Positions 24,475 to 33,440 of a DNA stretch of 64,000 nt are shown piece after piece (position 1 is the stretch's first letter; every line of letters begins with the position of its first letter). The notes beneath the pieces were generated by a model. The model was not told the DNA's origin. It worked only from the letters and a program-made list of their open reading frames with translations, and made no database searches. The stretch is from Streptomyces spiramyceticus. GTDB lineage: Bacteria; Actinomycetota; Actinomycetes; Streptomycetales; Streptomycetaceae. Made by a program: the position numbers and the translations under genes. Where the stretch lies: NCBI RefSeq assembly GCF_028807635.1, contig NZ_JARBAX010000001.1, positions 1,997,001-2,061,000 on the forward strand. The letters run 5' to 3'.

Positions 24475-25245
24475 ATGACATCGGTATGGGACCGGTCCGC
24501 GGCCACCACCGGCACGGTGTCGCCTGCTATGCGGTTGGAGTCGGTGACCAAGACGTACGGCAAGGGCGACAACGCCGTCACCGCTCTGAGAGGCGTCTCC
24601 ATCAGCGTGCCGCGCGGTACTTTCACCGCTGTCATGGGGCCGTCGGGCTCCGGCAAGAGCACGTTCCTGCACTGCATCGCGGGTCTCGACCGCCCGACGT
24701 CAGGCCAGGTCTTCCTCGGTGACACCGAACTGTCCGGCCTCAAGGAAGCCCCGCTGACCGCGGTTCGCCGCGAACGGATCGGCTATGTTTTCCAGGCGTA
24801 CAACCTCATGTCGGCGCTGACCGTCGAGCAGAACGTGACACTGGTGCCCCGGCTTGCCAACACCCCTGTCGACAAGGCGTGGTTGCGGGAGGTCCTCGAA
24901 CGCGTGGGGATGAGCGAGCACGTCAACCGCCGCCCGAACCAGCTGTCCGGCGGCCAGCAGCAGCGGGTGGCCATCGCCCGCGCGCTGGTGACCCGCCCCG
25001 ACGCGCTGCTGGCCGACGAACCGACCGGCGCCCTGGACACCCGTACCAGCCAGGAAGTCCTGAAGCTGTTCCGGCAGATCGTCGACGAGACGGGCCAGAC
25101 CGTGCTGATGGTGACCCACGACCCGGTAGCCGCGTCGTACGCGGACTCGGTGGTGTTCCTGGCGGACGGTGAGCTGGCGGGCCGGCTCGACCAGCCGACG
25201 CCCGAGCAGGTGGCCGACCGTATGACGCACCTCGGTAACTGGTGA
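24475..25245 (+). CDS. ABC transporter ATP-binding protein (MacB/LolD type)
   Basis: 256 residues, the usual length for this family. Walker A GPSGSGKS (55-62), Q-loop Gln107, signature LSGGQ (157-161), Walker B ending ADEP (about 180-183) and a switch histidine in VTHDP are all visible, so it should be active. It energises the large FtsX-type permease encoded 8 bp downstream. Position beside the NRPS, with a two-component pair following, suggests peptide export or removal of a cell-envelope antibiotic from the membrane. The specific substrate is not evident from sequence. Confidence 0.95.
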   Translation: MTSVWDRSAATTGTVSPAMRLESVTKTYGKGDNAVTALRGVSISVPRGTFTAVMGPSGSGKSTFLHCIAGLDRPTSGQVFLGDTELSGLKEAPLTAVRRERIGYVFQAYNLMSALTVEQNVTLVPRLANTPVDKAWLREVLERVGMSEHVNRRPNQLSGGQQQRVAIARALVTRPDALLADEPTGALDTRTSQEVLKLFRQIVDETGQTVLMVTHDPVAASYADSVVFLADGELAGRLDQPTPEQVADRMTHLGNW

Positions 25246-25253
25246 GGTGAGCC

Positions 25254-27818
25254 ATGTTCGACATCGCGTGGAGCACCATCAAGAACCGCAAGGGCGGTTT
25301 CATCGCAGCGTTCATCGCGCTGTTCTGCGGATCCGCGGTCGTCACGGCCTGCGGTGTCCTGTTCGTGTCCGGGCTGGAGTCCGGCGTATCGCCCGAGCGT
25401 TACGCGGCCGCGACCGTGATGGTCGGCGGCAAGCAGTCCAAGGACGTGCGGGAGAACTTCGACCCGCACTACGCGGAGCGGGTCACCCTGCCCGCCGGCC
25501 TGACCGGCACGGTCGCCAAGGTCCCGGGCGTCAAGACGGTGGTCGCCGACCGCTCGGTCGAAATGAGCATCGCGGACACCAAGGGCCGTACGGTCGCCCT
25601 GGACAATCCGCTGTACGGGCACGGGTGGTCGTCGGCTCCGCTGGCGCCGTTCCGGCTGGCCGAGGGGCGTGAGCCGCGCAGCGCCCAAGAGGCCGTACTG
25701 GACGGCGAGTTGGCCCGCCGGTCAGGTCTCGGGCTCGGAGACACGGCGCGCATCGCTACCGGCACAACTCCCGCCTCGTACAAGGTCGTCGGCATCGCCT
25801 CGCCCCCGCCGTCGGGCCTGGACCGGCAGTCGGCCGCTTTCTTCACCGACCAGCGGGCCGCGGAGCTCTCCCAGCGTCCCGACCGGCTCACGACGATCGG
25901 CGTCATCGGGGAGCCCGGCACGAGCGCCGGTGACCTGGCCGGGCGTATCGACGAGGCGCTGTCCGGCGCCAAGGACGGCACCGAGGTCGCCGTCTACACC
26001 GGTACGCAGATCGGTGACGTGGAGTTCCTCGACATGGGGCAGTCGCGCGGCTTCCTCATCGGCCTTTCCGCGTCCTTCGGCGGTACCGCGCTCGCCGTCG
26101 TGATCTTCGTGGTGTCGTCCACGCTGGGCCTCGCGATCCACCAGCGCCGGCGCGAGCTCGCGATGCTCCGCGCCATCGCGGCCACCCCGCGGCAGATCCA
26201 CTCCCTCATCGGCAGCGAGATCCTGCTGGTCGCCACGGTCGGCGCCGTTCTCGGTGCCGCGCCCGGTTTTCTGGTGGCGGGCGAGCTGCGCGACGCGTTC
26301 GCCAAGATCGGTGTGCTGCCTCCGGACTTCGAGCTGTCGCTCAAGCCGTATCCGGCCATCGCTTCGGTGATTCTGTGCGTGCTCGGTGCGCGTCTGGCCG
26401 GATTCATCGCGGCGTACCGCACGGCCAGGATCAAGCCGGTGGAGGCACTGAGCGAGTCCCAGGTCGAGCCTCCGGCGCTCGGCCGCGTACGGATGAACAT
26501 CGGCCGGGGCCTGATCCTTCTCGGCCTCTGCGCGGCCATCGTGACGCCGATGACCATCCCCGGTCAGCTGGCGATCGCGGGCGCCGCCGGTTCGCTGCTG
26601 ATCCTGATGGTCGGCATGGCGCTGCTCGGGCCGAAGCTGGTGCAGCTCGCCACGGCCGTCATGAGCCCGGTCCTCAGATGGTCGCGGGTGAGCGGCTACC
26701 TGGCCGCCGCCAACACCAACGCGAACTCGCGCCGGCTCAGCAGCGCGGTCGTCCCGCTGGCCCTCGGCGCCGCCATGGCGCTGATGCAGCTGTCCACCCT
26801 GTCCACGGTCGAGGCCACCGCGAAGCAGCAGGCGGCGACCGGGGTTGTCTCGGACTACGTGCTGACCAGCGATGCGACGGGGCTCTCCCCGCAGCTCACC
26901 GCTTCGGTGCGCGAAGTGCCCGAGGTCGGGACGGCCACTCCGGTGGTGCGCTCGCAGGTGCTGATCAACCACATCGAGGTCGACAAGCCCGCGGCCGCAC
27001 CCTTCGCCGCGCAGGGCGTCGACGCGTTGGATCTCGGCCGGACGCTCGATCTGGACGTACAGGAAGGCAGCCTGAACGAGCTGCGCGGCGACACGGTGGC
27101 ACTCAGCTGGATGGCCGCCGGTACGGCGGGCCTCGGCGTCGGCGACAGTACGGAGATCAACCTGGGTGACGGGACGCTGAAGAAGTTCACGGTGGTGGCG
27201 ATCTACGGAAACGGCCTGGGCTTCGGCGACGTCACACTGCCCCACGACGTCCTGTCCCGGCACACCACCAACCAGCTCGACACCGCGCTCCTGGTGACCG
27301 CCAAGAACCCGGGTGCGCGGGCACAGGTGCAGTCGGCCCTGGACAAGCTGGCCAAGGAGACACCGACGCTCCAGGTGCAGAGCCCGTCCGACTTCGCCGC
27401 CGTACAGCAGGGCCAGTTCGCCAAGCAGTCGTGGACGAACCTGATTGCCAACGCGCTGCTGCTCCTGTACGTGCTGATCGCCGTCGTGAACACGCTGGTG
27501 ATGGCGACGACGGCGCGCAGCAGGGAGTTCGCCATGCTGCGGCTGATCGGAACGAGCAAGCGGCAGACCCGGCGGATGATGTTCATGGAGTCCTGGGTCG
27601 TGGTGGTCACTGCGATCGTCGTGGGCGCCATCATCGCCATTCCGCCCACGATCGGCAGCAGCCTGGCGATGACGGGCCAGCCCGTGCCCGCGCTCACCAC
27701 GCTGCACTGGGTCGGCATCGCCGCCTTCACCGCGGTCCTGGGGTGGCTGTCCATCAGCATCCCCACCCGTTCTGCACTGCGTACCCGCCCGATCGAAGCG
27801 GTGTACACGGGTGAATGA
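25254..27818 (+). CDS. FtsX-family ABC transporter permease, two FtsX domains
   Basis: 854 residues. An N-terminal transmembrane anchor (about 12-40) and a long extracytoplasmic region precede a first FtsX domain (about 255-400). Further membrane segments, a second extracytoplasmic region and a second FtsX domain at the C-terminus (about 720-854) follow. This tandem arrangement is typical of actinobacterial MacB-like permeases paired with one ATPase. The start ATG follows GGTGAGGTGAG. The stop overlaps the start of the histidine kinase (ATGA), so exporter and sensor are translationally coupled. It is a likely self-resistance or export component for the NRPS product, by inference from position. 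Confidence 0.94.
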   Translation: MFDIAWSTIKNRKGGFIAAFIALFCGSAVVTACGVLFVSGLESGVSPERYAAATVMVGGKQSKDVRENFDPHYAERVTLPAGLTGTVAKVPGVKTVVADRSVEMSIADTKGRTVALDNPLYGHGWSSAPLAPFRLAEGREPRSAQEAVLDGELARRSGLGLGDTARIATGTTPASYKVVGIASPPPSGLDRQSAAFFTDQRAAELSQRPDRLTTIGVIGEPGTSAGDLAGRIDEALSGAKDGTEVAVYTGTQIGDVEFLDMGQSRGFLIGLSASFGGTALAVVIFVVSSTLGLAIHQRRRELAMLRAIAATPRQIHSLIGSEILLVATVGAVLGAAPGFLVAGELRDAFAKIGVLPPDFELSLKPYPAIASVILCVLGARLAGFIAAYRTARIKPVEALSESQVEPPALGRVRMNIGRGLILLGLCAAIVTPMTIPGQLAIAGAAGSLLILMVGMALLGPKLVQLATAVMSPVLRWSRVSGYLAAANTNANSRRLSSAVVPLALGAAMALMQLSTLSTVEATAKQQAATGVVSDYVLTSDATGLSPQLTASVREVPEVGTATPVVRSQVLINHIEVDKPAAAPFAAQGVDALDLGRTLDLDVQEGSLNELRGDTVALSWMAAGTAGLGVGDSTEINLGDGTLKKFTVVAIYGNGLGFGDVTLPHDVLSRHTTNQLDTALLVTAKNPGARAQVQSALDKLAKETPTLQVQSPSDFAAVQQGQFAKQSWTNLIANALLLLYVLIAVVNTLVMATTARSREFAMLRLIGTSKRQTRRMMFMESWVVVVTAIVVGAIIAIPPTIGSSLAMTGQPVPALTTLHWVGIAAFTAVLGWLSISIPTRSALRTRPIEAVYTGE

Positions 27819-29131
27819 CGATGAATAACCTCGCGCCGGGCGGGAAGGCTGGGGCCGACATGAGCACGCCCAACGTCGCCCCGGAAGACGACCGGTACCC
27901 GTGGCTCAGGAAGCTGTTCGACGGGTACCGGTATCTGTTCATCGGCGGCGCCACCGGCATCGCGTCCCTGCTGACCGGTCTTGCCTGGCTCCTGGTGTGC
28001 ATCGCGACCGTGCCCAAGCTGGGCCTGGCGGCGTGGAAGCCGCTGGCCGACTGGACCAAGCGGCTCACCGCGCACGAACGCGAGCGGGCCGGCGCCCTCC
28101 TCGGTGAGCCGGTCCAGGGGGCGTTCGACCCGGTCACCGACGGCGGGCGGATGTACCGGTTCCGGCTGAACTTCACCAGCCCGGGATTCCGGCGCACCCT
28201 AGCGTGGCTTCCCGCTCACGGCTTCGCCGCGCCCATCACCCTGATGCTGACGGCGGGGCATCCGTGGAGCACCCTGTGGTCGGTGGTGCTGTCGGTCAAG
28301 TGGCTGTTCACGGACGGCGGCGAGCCCTACAGCTCGTCGTTCTTCTACACGGTCGACTCGGCGCCGCTGGCGATCACCACGATCGTCCTGACGCTCGCGG
28401 TCACCGCCGTCATCGTGGCGGCGGTGCCGTGGTTCGCCCGGCTGCAGGCCCGGCTGACGAAGGTGCTGCTGTCCCCCCTCTCCTCGCCACGGCTGGCTCA
28501 GCGCGTGGTCGAACTGACCGCGACGAGAGCCGCCGCACTGGAGGCGCACGGCGCGGAACTGCGGCGCATCGAGCGGGACTTGCACGACGGTACGCAGGCG
28601 CGGATGGTCGCCGTGGTGATGCAGCTGGGCATCGCGGAACGCTCCATGCACAGCGACCCCACCCGTGCCCTGGAGCTGATCCGGCAGGCCAGGGACTCGG
28701 CGACCAGCTCGATCTCCGAACTGCGTGAGGTCGTACGCAGCATCTATCCGCCCATCCTGGACGACCGCGGCCTGGACGGCGCGGTGTCCGCCCTGGCCGC
28801 CCGCTGCCCCATCCCGTGCACCGTGCAGGTCGACGACATCCGGCGGGCCCCCGCAGCGGTCGAGGCGGCGGCGTACTTCGTCATCGCGGAATCCCTGACC
28901 AACGCGGCGAAGCACAGCTCCGCCAACGAGGTCCACGTACGCCTGCGCACCGAGAACGGCTCGCTGCTGATCGAGATCAGCGACGACGGCAAGGGCGGTG
29001 CGGAGGAGGGCGCGGGCACGGGGCTCATGGGGATCCGGCGTCGCGCCGAAGCGTTCGACGGGCGCGTCCACCTGTCCAGCCCGGTCGGCGGACCGACCAC
29101 GATCACCACGGAGCTGCCATGCGAGTCGTAA
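27815..29131 (+). CDS. Membrane sensor histidine kinase (NarL/DesK-type, HisKA_3)
   Basis: 438 residues. Hydrophobic segments near 38-70, 128-152 and 192-208 form a membrane sensor region. The dimerisation/phosphoacceptor motif RDLHDGTQAR places the phosphorylated histidine at about 257, followed by a GHKL ATPase domain with DDGKGG and GLMGIRRR. The ATG at 27815 overlaps the permease stop; an internal ATG at 27860 (MSTPN) is possible. The gene overlaps its response regulator by 13 bp. Genes of this kind next to FtsX-type exporters usually sense envelope-active compounds and induce the transporter. Confidence 0.92.
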   Translation: MTMNNLAPGGKAGADMSTPNVAPEDDRYPWLRKLFDGYRYLFIGGATGIASLLTGLAWLLVCIATVPKLGLAAWKPLADWTKRLTAHERERAGALLGEPVQGAFDPVTDGGRMYRFRLNFTSPGFRRTLAWLPAHGFAAPITLMLTAGHPWSTLWSVVLSVKWLFTDGGEPYSSSFFYTVDSAPLAITTIVLTLAVTAVIVAAVPWFARLQARLTKVLLSPLSSPRLAQRVVELTATRAAALEAHGAELRRIERDLHDGTQARMVAVVMQLGIAERSMHSDPTRALELIRQARDSATSSISELREVVRSIYPPILDDRGLDGAVSALAARCPIPCTVQVDDIRRAPAAVEAAAYFVIAESLTNAAKHSSANEVHVRLRTENGSLLIEISDDGKGGAEEGAGTGLMGIRRRAEAFDGRVHLSSPVGGPTTITTELPCES

Positions 29132-29772
29132 TCGTCGAGGACGATGCCCTCCTGCGCCAGGGACTCGTACTCCTGCTGGAGACCGAGGGCATCGAGGTGC
29201 TCGCCGCGGTCGACAACGCGGACGACTTCCTCGCGGCCATCAGTGACGTACGCCCCGACGTGGCGGTGATGGACGTCCGGCTGCCCCCCACTTTCCGGCA
29301 CGAGGGGCTGCGCGCGGCGGTCGAGGCACGCAGGCTGTACGAGAACCTGCCGATCCTCGTCATCTCGTCGTACGTCGAGGACAGTTACGCCTCGGAGCTG
29401 CTGTCCGACGGCAGCGGGGCCATCGGTTACCTCCTGAAGGAGCGCGTCGGGAAGGTCGAGGACTTCATGGACGCGCTGCGCCGGGTGGCCGACGGCGGGA
29501 CGGCGATGGACCCGGAGGTCATCGCGCAGTTGCTGGTACGGCGCAAGGCGAACGACCCGCTGCGGACCCTCACCGCCCGGGAGAAGGAAGTGCTGGGGCT
29601 GATGGCGGAGGGCCACAGCAACGGGACGATCGCGGAGCTGTGCTTCATCACCGAAACGGCGGTCAGCAAGCACATCCGCAACATCTTCAACAAGCTGGAT
29701 CTGCCGCCCGCCGACACCGGACACCGGCGGGTCCTCGCCGTCCTCGCGCACCTGCGCAAACACGAGTCCTGA
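29119..29772 (+). CDS. LuxR/NarL-type response regulator
   Basis: 217 residues. The receiver domain has acidic residues Asp8/Asp9, the phosphoacceptor Asp52 in VMDVRLP, and a conserved Lys in LLKE. The C-terminal LuxR-type helix-turn-helix begins at LTAREKEVLGLMAEG and includes SKHIRNIFNKL. It is cognate to the kinase it overlaps and probably activates the exporter genes. It is the last gene of the exporter operon and is followed by a strong hairpin. Confidence 0.94.
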   Translation: MRVVIVEDDALLRQGLVLLLETEGIEVLAAVDNADDFLAAISDVRPDVAVMDVRLPPTFRHEGLRAAVEARRLYENLPILVISSYVEDSYASELLSDGSGAIGYLLKERVGKVEDFMDALRRVADGGTAMDPEVIAQLLVRRKANDPLRTLTAREKEVLGLMAEGHSNGTIAELCFITETAVSKHIRNIFNKLDLPPADTGHRRVLAVLAHLRKHES

Positions 29773-29800
29773 CGCGCCGCACCCTCCCGGAGTGTGAAGC

Positions 29801-29838
29801 ACCTGGCCGCCCCCGCGAAGACGCGGGGGCGGCCAGGT
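29801..29838. terminator. Bidirectional hairpin terminator between convergent genes
   Basis: A perfect 17-bp stem (29801-29817 with 29822-29838) and a four-base loop lie between the response regulator stop and the malonyltransferase stop, so it can serve both convergent units. T-rich sequence (TCCGTTCTTGT) follows on the plus strand. Confidence 0.85.
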
Positions 29839-29864
29839 CCGTTCTTGTGTGCGTGCTGCCCCTG

Positions 29865-30803
29865 TCAGGCCGCGGCGGCCATCTCCGTCAGCGGGTCCGA
29901 GAACGTCGTACGCGTCACCGCAGGGACCGTCGCCTTGGCCAGTCCGGTCAGCGTCTTGCCCGGGCCGATCTCCAGCAGATGATCACAGGCCAGGTCCGCG
30001 GTGAGCGTCCGGAGGCTGTCCGACCAGCGGACCGGGGCGGTGATCTGCCGGCGCAGCAACGACGCCCACTCCGGGCCGCCCCGGTGGGCCGTGGCATCCA
30101 CATTGGAGACGACCGGGGTACGTCCGGGCATGAAGCGGACCGAGGCGAGCGCCTCCTCGAAGCGTTCGGCCGCCGGGATCATCAGCGGGGTGTGGAAGGC
30201 CCCGCCGACCGGCAGCCGCACCACCTTTGCCGCACCCGCCCGTTCCGCCGCCTCGGCGCAGCGCTCCAGGCCCTGCTCCTCTCCGGCGATCACGGTCTGC
30301 TGCGGCGAGTTGACGTTGGCGACCCAGACGCGGGCGCCCGAGGCGCGGAGCCCGACGGCCAGTTCCTCCAGGCGTCCGGCATCGAGGCCGAGCACGGCGG
30401 CCATGGCTCCCGGTGACTGGACGCAGGCGGCGTGCATGGCCTCGCCGCGCGCCACGATCAGGCGTACGGCGTCCTCCGTGTCGAGGATTCCGGCGGCCAC
30501 GAGCGCGGTGTACTCGCCCAGGCTGTGTCCGGCGCAAGCGCCGGGGAACGTGGCCAGCGGGTATGCGGTACGCAGTTCCGTGAGCGCCACCAGCGCGAGG
30601 GCGAACGTGGCGAGCTGCGCGTTGTCGGTACGCCGCAGCGTCGCCGCGTCGGCGTCGAGGAGCAGGGTGGCGATGTCGCGGCCTGCCGCCTCCGAGGTCT
30701 GTTCCACGACCGCCCACCCCGGGCGGCGCACCCAGGGCAGTCCCATTCCCGGGCGCTGACTCCCCTGTCCCGGGAACATCAGGGCCAATCGGGGACTTGT
30801 CAT
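29865..30803 (-). CDS. Malonyl-CoA:ACP transacylase (FabD family)
   Basis: 312 residues, standard length. GQGSQ near the N-terminus, the nucleophile motif GHSLGEY (Ser94), the carboxylate-binding Arg in VARGEAM (about 119) and GAFHTP (His204) are present. The last fits malonyl specificity. It loads extender units onto a carrier protein, most likely the ACP encoded at 33441. It is the last gene of the four-gene minus-strand operon with the AfsA-like, HAD and ketoreductase genes. It has its own AAAGGAG ribosome site, 28 bp after the ketoreductase. Confidence 0.94.
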   Translation of the reverse strand: MTSPRLALMFPGQGSQRPGMGLPWVRRPGWAVVEQTSEAAGRDIATLLLDADAATLRRTDNAQLATFALALVALTELRTAYPLATFPGACAGHSLGEYTALVAAGILDTEDAVRLIVARGEAMHAACVQSPGAMAAVLGLDAGRLEELAVGLRASGARVWVANVNSPQQTVIAGEEQGLERCAEAAERAGAAKVVRLPVGGAFHTPLMIPAAERFEEALASVRFMPGRTPVVSNVDATAHRGGPEWASLLRRQITAPVRWSDSLRTLTADLACDHLLEIGPGKTLTGLAKATVPAVTRTTFSDPLTEMAAAA

Positions 30804-30831
30804 CTGGTCTCTTCTCCTTTCTTCGCTGTTC

Positions 30832-31536
30832 TCAGCAGCCGACGCCGCCGCCGCCGGTCACCGGGACATTGGCGCCGGTGACGTAGCTCGACCCGTCGCT
30901 CGCCAGGAAGCGCACCACCGCGGCGACCTCCTCCGGGGTGCCGACCCGCTTGAGGGAGGTCTCGCTGAGGAGCTGGTCCATCCGGTTGCCGGTGACGCCC
31001 TCGGCCATGTCGGTGGCGATGATCCCGGGGGAGACGGCGTTCGCGGTGATGTTGCGGGGTCCGAGCTCCTTGGCGAGCGAACGAGCAAGGCCGATCAGAG
31101 CGGCCTTGGAGGCCGCGTAGTTGGTCTGCCCCGGCGCTCCCGCCGTGCCGGTGGTGGAGGAAATGAAGATCAGCCGGCCCCAGCGGGCCTTCAGCATCCC
31201 GGGGATCACCTGCTGGGCGACGCGTACGGCGCCGAGCAGATTGGTGTCGATGACGGAGCTGAAGTCCTCCTCCGCCATGGAGAGCAGCAGACCGTCCCGG
31301 GTGATGCCGGCGTTGGAGACCAGCACCTCGACCGGGCCCTGCTGGACGGCGACCTCCTCGACGGCGGCGGCGACCGCGGCCGAGTCGGTGACGTCGCAGC
31401 GTACGCCGAAGAGACCTGCGGGCGGCTCGCCGGAGCGGTAGGTGACGGCGACCTTGTCGCCGGCCTCGGCGAGGGCGCGGGCGACGGCGAGGCCGATTCC
31501 GCGGTTGCCACCGGTGACCAGTACGGAGCGACTCAT
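30832..31536 (-). CDS. 3-oxoacyl-ACP reductase (FabG-like SDR)
   Basis: 234 residues. The Rossmann motif TGGNRGIG (8-15), NAG (75-77), catalytic Ser127, Tyr140 and Lys144 (YAASK) are present, as is the FabG-like DGLLLSM segment. It would reduce a beta-ketoacyl-ACP with NADPH during chain building, or reduce the butenolide intermediate in lactone synthesis. Its ATG overlaps the HAD stop (ATGA). The C-terminus ends in a glycine-rich stretch and is otherwise normal. Confidence 0.94.
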   Translation of the reverse strand: MSRSVLVTGGNRGIGLAVARALAEAGDKVAVTYRSGEPPAGLFGVRCDVTDSAAVAAAVEEVAVQQGPVEVLVSNAGITRDGLLLSMAEEDFSSVIDTNLLGAVRVAQQVIPGMLKARWGRLIFISSTTGTAGAPGQTNYAASKAALIGLARSLAKELGPRNITANAVSPGIIATDMAEGVTGNRMDQLLSETSLKRVGTPEEVAAVVRFLASDGSSYVTGANVPVTGGGGVGC

Positions 31537-32198
31537 GCGAACTCCCTTGTAGGGCTTGCGGAGAGGGGTGCGATCAGGGCGTCCAGGCGTGCGCTCGCCT
31601 CGGCCGTGTCGGTGAAGTGAATGGCCTGCCAGCCGGCGGCCCGGGCGCCGGCGCAGTTGACCTCGATGTCGTCGACGAGCAGGCAGTGCTCGGCGGGGAC
31701 TCCCGCACGGGCCGCGGCCAGTTCGAACATGGCGGCCGACGGCTTGCGGTGACCGACTTCGAAGGAGAGCAGTACGTCGTCGAAGAGTTCGTCCGGGTCG
31801 GTCATCCGGCGCCAGTGGGTGTCCCAGGTGGGCACCATGTTGGAGATCAGGCCGACGAAGACGCCCCGGCGGCGTGCGCCGAGTAGGGCCCGTACCCAGT
31901 CGTGGTTGGTCTCACGGCCGTCGAACCAGTCGTCGGCGAGGGTGGTCAGGCCGAGTGCGATGCCGTACTCCTGGGTGAGGACGGCGTCGATCCGGCGCAG
32001 CCACTCCGCCTCGGTGATCAGCGGGGTGTCGATGGGCTCCATGACGTCGTCGGTGCCGAAGGACGCGGTGACCTTGCCGATGGCGTGGCTCAGCCGGTCG
32101 ACGGCGATGCCCTTGCGTGCGCAGAAAGAGCTGAGGGTGTGGCTGATCGGCGGTGTGAGCACGCCGCCGAAGTCTGTCCAGACGGCTCGTACGGTCAT
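31533..32198 (-). CDS. HAD-superfamily hydrolase, probable phosphatase of lactone biosynthesis
   Basis: 221 residues. The motif I nucleophile is Asp9 in WTDFGGVL, with Gly where phosphatases of the subfamily usually have a second Asp. Motif II is LISN, motif III the Lys of HRKP, and motif IV the VDD pair. In A-factor biosynthesis the AfsA product is a phosphorylated ester that must lose phosphate, and this gene is translationally coupled to an AfsA-like gene (ATGA overlap), which suggests that role. Substrate is not proven; a haloacid-dehalogenase-like role is less likely in this context. Confidence 0.85.
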   Translation of the reverse strand: MTVRAVWTDFGGVLTPPISHTLSSFCARKGIAVDRLSHAIGKVTASFGTDDVMEPIDTPLITEAEWLRRIDAVLTQEYGIALGLTTLADDWFDGRETNHDWVRALLGARRRGVFVGLISNMVPTWDTHWRRMTDPDELFDDVLLSFEVGHRKPSAAMFELAAARAGVPAEHCLLVDDIEVNCAGARAAGWQAIHFTDTAEASARLDALIAPLSASPTREFA

Positions 32199-33205
32199 CG
32201 GGTCTCCTCCGCTGCGTGCAGGGTGGTGGCGATCTGCGCGACAGGTGAACCGCCCTGCGAGAAGGCGACGTCCACCATCTGTGCGTCGACCTGTGTCGCG
32301 GTGGCGGTCAGTGGCTCGTCGAGCTCGGCGTACCGCTGGAAGGAGGCGTCGATACCGACGAGCCGGGTCGTCTCGGGGCGCTTCGCCAGGGTGAGCAGGG
32401 CCAGTTGGTGCGCGGCCTCGGTGAGCAGCATGGCCGGGAGGTGGTCGTAGGCGTGGTCGAAGAGCGAGCGGTTGCCGAAGCGCGGGGTGACCTGGGCGCA
32501 GACGCTGTCCTCGGCTCGTACGGGCTGGGAGAGCAGTACGTTCAACGGGTGCACGCGGCCCACCGATCCGGGTTCGACCTGCTGGCTGTCGGGGGTGTCG
32601 GCGCAGTCGGCGCTGGACGGCGCGGGGGTGCCGCGCTGGGCGTGCCGGAGCGCCTCGTGGGAGTGGTGGGTGAGAAAGGCGGCGTACATGGTGTGTGTGC
32701 CGACGTGCTCGCCGCCGAGGTGGAAGTCCTGGGTGACACTGCCGCGGCGCCAGACGCCGGTGCGGGTGGGACGCCCCTCGAAGCGGCTGTCGATCACCAG
32801 CTCGCCGGGGCGGTCCCCGACCAGCAGGGCCGCCGAATCGGTCAGCTCCAGACGGAAGTTGTCCACGATCATCGCGGTGTCGGACCGCACGCCCAGATGG
32901 GTGTGGGAGCCGTGGATCGCGGCCTGCCGTGCCGCTTCGAGCAGCAGAAGCGGGTCGTGCCGGGCGGGCTTGTGGGTGTGGTCGTTGTAGTAGGCGTGCG
33001 AGAGCGGCAACTGGGCCGCGGCGAGCACCCGCTTCAGCCCCAGGGGGCGTACGTCCGTGAGGAACACCTCGGAGACGGCGGCGCGGTGCACGAGGGAACG
33101 CTCCACCGTGCGCCCGAAATCGAGTTCTGTGCCTCCTGCGTGGTCTGCGAGTTCTACGGGTTCTACGGGTTCTTCAAGGGCGACATCTTCCACGTCTGCC
33201 CGCAT
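32195..33205 (-). CDS. AfsA-family gamma-butyrolactone biosynthesis protein
   Basis: 336 residues. Two hot-dog repeats typical of AfsA are visible. The first carries a DPLLLLEAARQA motif after a His-rich segment, and the second carries a DHLPAMLLTEAAHQ motif. The family joins a beta-ketoacyl group from an acyl carrier to dihydroxyacetone phosphate, the first committed step to A-factor-type hormones. The ATG at 33205 has a GGGGAGGA ribosome site six bases upstream; a longer frame extends upstream without one. It heads a four-gene operon and faces an ACP-KS-CLF operon across a 235-bp gap. No TetR-family lactone receptor gene, a common AfsA neighbour, is found in this window. Confidence 0.93.
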   Translation of the reverse strand: MRADVEDVALEEPVEPVELADHAGGTELDFGRTVERSLVHRAAVSEVFLTDVRPLGLKRVLAAAQLPLSHAYYNDHTHKPARHDPLLLLEAARQAAIHGSHTHLGVRSDTAMIVDNFRLELTDSAALLVGDRPGELVIDSRFEGRPTRTGVWRRGSVTQDFHLGGEHVGTHTMYAAFLTHHSHEALRHAQRGTPAPSSADCADTPDSQQVEPGSVGRVHPLNVLLSQPVRAEDSVCAQVTPRFGNRSLFDHAYDHLPAMLLTEAAHQLALLTLAKRPETTRLVGIDASFQRYAELDEPLTATATQVDAQMVDVAFSQGGSPVAQIATTLHAAEETR

Positions 33206-33298
33206 AAGCCATCCTCCCCGTTCTGATTTCCGGAATCGGGTTTCGATCCGGACCCTGCCAGCGATGAAAACACCAGAAGTGCCGGAAAGAGCAGGAAC

Positions 33299-33357
33299 AT
33301 TGCACGTCAGTGGTGCTCCGATACGCCTTTGGAAAGGGGGCGTACCCCTTTCGTGCA
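33299..33357. promoter_or_regulatory. Palindromic operator-like site between the AfsA-like and ACP genes
   Basis: Arms GAAAGGGG (33332-33339) and CCCCTTTC (33345-33352) are perfect with a five-base centre. Outside them lie TGCACG (33301-33306) and CGTGCA (33352-33357), a second dyad. The site is in the 235-bp divergent gap (33206-33440), which otherwise holds no gene, and could control both operons. Which protein binds it is unknown. Confidence 0.5.
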
Positions 33358-33440
33358 TTCCCCCTTGTTGCCCGGCGCGAGCCCTGCCTACGTTTACGCC
33401 GGGCCACCGAACGTGGCGCAACCAGAAGGGGATTCAGGAA

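Noticed and set aside
25722..27707. Minus-strand open frame of 661 codons opposite the FtsX permease
   Set aside because: Antisense shadow of a well-supported gene, with low-complexity Arg/Gly/His composition and no motif.
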